A stretch of DNA of 64,000 nt from Diphasiastrum complanatum (lineage: Eukaryota > Streptophyta > Lycopodiopsida > Lycopodiales > Lycopodiaceae). The number at the start of each line of letters is the position of its first letter. Within the stretch, counting starts at the first letter, position 1. Under the pieces are notes generated by a model. It was not told where the DNA came from and searched no databases. It saw only the letters and a program-made list of their open reading frames with translations. The stretch lies in assembly GCA_029204225.1 (NCBI GenBank), contig CM055100.1, positions 15,472,835 to 15,536,834 of the forward strand. Direction: 5' to 3'. The position numbers and the translations under genes were made by a program. Below are positions 61,039-64,000 of the stretch, in pieces.

Positions 61039-61838
61039 TGTTGCGGGAGCGTGTGCGTGGGACTGATTCATGTTCATCCTCACTTCGTCTTCTTTATCAC
61101 GAACAATTTTCTGTCTTTTAATTTTCTTTTGTGCGGAAGCCCTTACAGGAACCCAGACACTCGACTACGCATCACAGAACACATTCTATTCTAGCAATCA
61201 TGACACACAACACAAGACGAGATGCACAAAAATGGACTTACTGTACTATCAGTTTTAATTTAGAGTGAATTTGTCAGTGTCTCGCTCGTTGGTGGAATGA
61301 CATTCTACTCTTTCGTTGTGTTCTGCTCGTTGGCAGACTTTTATGCACAGCTATGGTGTCTTTACTTTCTTACTCTATTCCGTATGTCTCTCTCTGTCAC
61401 TTACAGTTCTCTGTATTCACATCATCTATTATGATCCAGAGAGGATCGTTTTAAACCTCCACTATGTGGAATTTACAAGATAGCTAAACATCGAATCACA
61501 TGACTAGTTAACGCTAATCAACTAGTTAGTTAGTCTCCGTCGTTGCTACTCGTTTCAGCTGGGCGTGAAGCCCGTTGAGTTGCCATCTGGCAGCGTGAAA
61601 GATTTTTCTTCGTCTGATTTGTAATCTCCTGTTTGCCTTCGTTCTATTTGTTTCTTTTCATAGTTTCCGTTTTGCGTCCCTTTTGCGGTTTGCGGTTCTG
61701 GAGGTGCATTTGCGATTCACGATTGATTCGCGAATTGTTCGTGCTTCGAGTCAAAGACACGTTGACTGTCGTGAATTGTTCGACCTTTGTGTCTTGTTCA
61801 TGTTGCGACAAAGTTGTAGGAGTTCACCATTTCTGACA
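61039..61838 (-). repeat. 5' LTR of the copia element
   Basis: 800 bp with TG..CA ends: on the minus strand it begins tgtcagaaatggtgaactcc and ends gctcccgcaaca. The right end abuts CACTA transposase coding sequence at 61839. Confidence 0.8.
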
Positions 61839-64000
61839 GTGGGAGTGAAGATGAGATTCTATTGCGCAAGGAGGCAAACACTCCTCTATATCCTAGAGCA
61901 TCCATTTCGAGACTAGCTACGTCAATTCTTATTCTAAACCTTCAAGCAACATACAAATGGACACTTGTTATTGGCTTTATTGATTCCAAGAAAGTACAAG
62001 GCCAAGAACATGGATGTGTATCTTGCACCTTTGGTCGATGAATTGTGCATTCTTTGGAATGGTATTCACACTTACGACATCTCGAGACCTTTACAACAAT
62101 GAAACTTCGTTGTTCCTGGAATTCTAATGTGGACGATATATGACTACCCCGGTTTAAGCGAATGTTCAGGTATCTATGTAATGAATTCAATTCGTTTTAG
62201 GGTTTCACGTTTGAGTATATTTAACTAAGCTTATGTTTAATTTGGTTTATGAACTATGTAGGTTTAACCACATCGGGTTACAACGCATGTTATATTTGTG
62301 GACCACTTTTGGAAGGTCGACATAGCACAAATATGTTAAAAAAAGTGGTGTACAAAAATCATCGCAAATACTTGCCGCCTGATCATCCTTTTCGAAGGTT
62401 GAATAGGCGATTTTTTGGAGGGCAAGGAGATAATCCTCTAACTACACCACCACCCCCATGCATGGGAGTAGCGGAATGGCATGGTGAATGGCTTAAACAT
62501 CACGACGTTAATTCTTCATGGAATGAATCCATTGATGGTATGAAACGGTTGTCTATTTTTCATAAATTACCCTATTGGAGAAATTTATTGATAAACTATC
62601 TATTGGATCCTATGCACATATTCAAAACCGTCGGTGAATCCTTATGAAACCACATCATTGGCATAAAAGACAACTTCACAGCTCGTAAAGATCTACAAGC
62701 GGCCGATGTGAAAAGACCCTATTGGATTCAATACACCGAAGGTGGAGATGAGATTCTACCTAGCGTGCCGTGGATTCTTACAAAAGAGCAACTCTCATAT
62801 GTTAAACATGTCATAAAACAAATGAGAACTCCAACAGGCTATGCACATTCTTTATGCAAGTCATTTACCAAAGATGGTAAATTAAGTGGATTGAAATCAC
62901 ATGATTGGCATAAGAAGTTGCAATTCATATTTCCACTTTCTATTCGAGGTCTCTTCAACGATGACGTATGAAATATGCTTTACAATTTGTCATCGATGAT
63001 TAGGTTTGTATATTTTTTTAAGCACTTGTATAAATATGTGATATTTCAATTTTTTTATGTGTGAAACAACCTAATGTACTATCAATCTTGCAAGTGGATT
63101 TCCTCAAAAGAAAAAAAAATAGTGAATTGGATTCCATGAAAATCCAAATAATCGAAATGGTATGTTTGTTGGAAAGAAATTTTCCAACTTCCTTTTTGGA
63201 TATACAAGTTCATCTTCTAGTGCATTTGGTCGAAGAAGTATCAATTGCAGGACCTATGCAAACGAGATGGATGTTCTACCTTGAGTGCTTTATCAAAAAG
63301 TTTTGAAGGGCTTTGTGAGACAAAAGGCAAGGCCAAAAGGTAGCATTGTAGAAAGTTGGCTTGCCAAAAAGGAAAGAAAAATAACATTGAAACGAAGAAG
63401 AAATATCAATCGAAGAAGAAGAAGGGTGTTGGAGAACAACGAACCTTTGGAGCCTTTACCTTCAAAATGCTCTCGTGAATGGGTTTTGATACGATGCTAA
63501 AAGCATCCGAAAACGGAAAAGAAGTGACGAATTAGAATGGGAATTTGTTCGCGGATGTGGATAGAAGGTTAGTGTAATATTGTTTATGTGAAGTTTTGTT
63601 TTTGTACTACTCAATATATGAATAGTATTTCTAATTACACAGATTTTTTTTTTTTTTTTTTTGTGTTTTAGTATACATCATACACTGTCATGTGGGCATA
63701 TGGACACCATTACCGTGTTGAGAGAGTTGACAACAAGCGACGTACATATGATTGTGGTATAATGGCCAACTTTCAACAAGAGAGTCGTTCTAGTGCGAGA
63801 GACTCTACTGTCATTTCGGACGACCTAGACTATGTCGGCACATTGCAACATATTTATGAAGTCGATTACGAGACTAACGACAAATACTTTATTTTTGACG
63901 TAAAATGGTTTAAGGTCATCTATCGTGGAAGCAATGCCACGATTAGAAATGATCACTCAATTTTTTCAAATCAACTCAACAAAATGTATATCGATGGACT
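61839..64000 (+). mobile_element. CACTA (En/Spm) transposon fragment, runs off the window
   Basis: From the base after the copia LTR the DNA encodes TNP2-type transposase on the plus strand, and it continues to the right edge. Neither CACTA terminus is in the window. The left part of the gene is not found left of the copia fragment, so the insertion was accompanied by rearrangement, or the fragment was already truncated. Confidence 0.8.
61850..64000 (+). pseudogene. CACTA TNP2 transposase with DUF4218 and DUF4216 regions
   Basis: In order, with shifts: EANTPLYPRASISRLATSIL (61875-61935), YLAPLVDELCILWNGIHTYD (about 62010-62075), WTIYDYPGLSEC with a gt donor, GYNACYICGPLLEGRH (62278-62325), HRKYLPPDHPFRRLNRRFFG, WRNLLINYLLDPMHIFKTVG (a stop at 62645 follows), GLKSHDWHKKLQFIFPLSIR (62890-62950), MVCLLERNFPTSFLDIQVHL, GPMQTRWMFYLECFI and KARPKGSIVESWLAKKE (63310-63370). 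From about 63670 it reads YTSWAYGHHYRVERVDNKRR and YFIFDVKWFKVIYRG, resembling DUF4216. These are the standard blocks of plant CACTA TNP2 proteins. At least three frame breaks make this copy non-functional. Confidence 0.85.

Larger units (their letters stand above)
59290..61838 (-). mobile_element. Ty1/copia element, 3'-truncated
   Basis: A minus-strand element with a 5' LTR (61039-61838), a perfect primer-binding site (61027-61038), gag, protease and the first part of integrase. It stops abruptly near 59290 within integrase; the remaining integrase, reverse transcriptase, RNase H and 3' LTR are absent. Confidence 0.85.

Noticed and set aside
1-64000. tRNA, rRNA or CRISPR features
   Set aside because: None was seen by eye. 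The tRNA-like matches are primer-binding sites of LTR elements, and the tandem repeats are minisatellites without spacers.

Overview
The window is nuclear DNA from a land plant with a large, transposon-rich genome. The evidence is two spliced host genes with plant-type protein sequences and GT-AG introns, together with almost every class of plant transposable element, many nested. The 31-kb span of one gene, with one intron near 20 kb, fits a fern, lycophyte or gymnosperm better than a small-genome angiosperm, but the sequence alone does not settle the species.

Host gene 1 (minus strand, 33452 to 2595, continuing off the left edge) encodes an MSI4/FVE-type WD40 histone-binding protein. Nine exons can be placed and every junction closes in phase, giving 277 residues; the C-terminal WD repeats must lie left of the window. 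Intron 4 (4707-12043) holds a recent, pol-less Ty3/gypsy element. Intron 1 (13317-33342) holds a hAT MITE, a 4.5-kb hAT element with a perfect 8-bp target duplication, a head-to-tail string of LINE units, a gypsy element nested inside a repeat nested inside a LINE, and a Harbinger-like MITE. Host gene 2 (minus, 52733-49677) is a complete eight-exon DGAT2-type acyltransferase of 299 residues.

Between and beyond these genes lie: a gypsy pol fragment with an additional unrecognised 3' ORF (36125-41170); a copia 3' scrap; an orphan LTR with a primer-binding site (46725-47202); two degenerate copies in opposite orientation of an unfamiliar DDE-like transposase gene (42797-44747 minus, 53650-55803 plus); and, at the right end, a 5' copia fragment inserted beside or in a CACTA (TNP2) transposase gene that runs off the window.

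The most novel-looking block is 53600-58800. A DDE-like gene converges on a second, unrecognised minus-strand gene. That gene is separated by a roughly 330-bp divergent promoter, built on 80-bp G-box repeats between two TATA boxes, from a plus-strand Ulp1/C48-like protease remnant. This looks like the coding set of a large DNA transposon that I cannot place in a named superfamily. All calls were made by reading; none was confirmed by database search.
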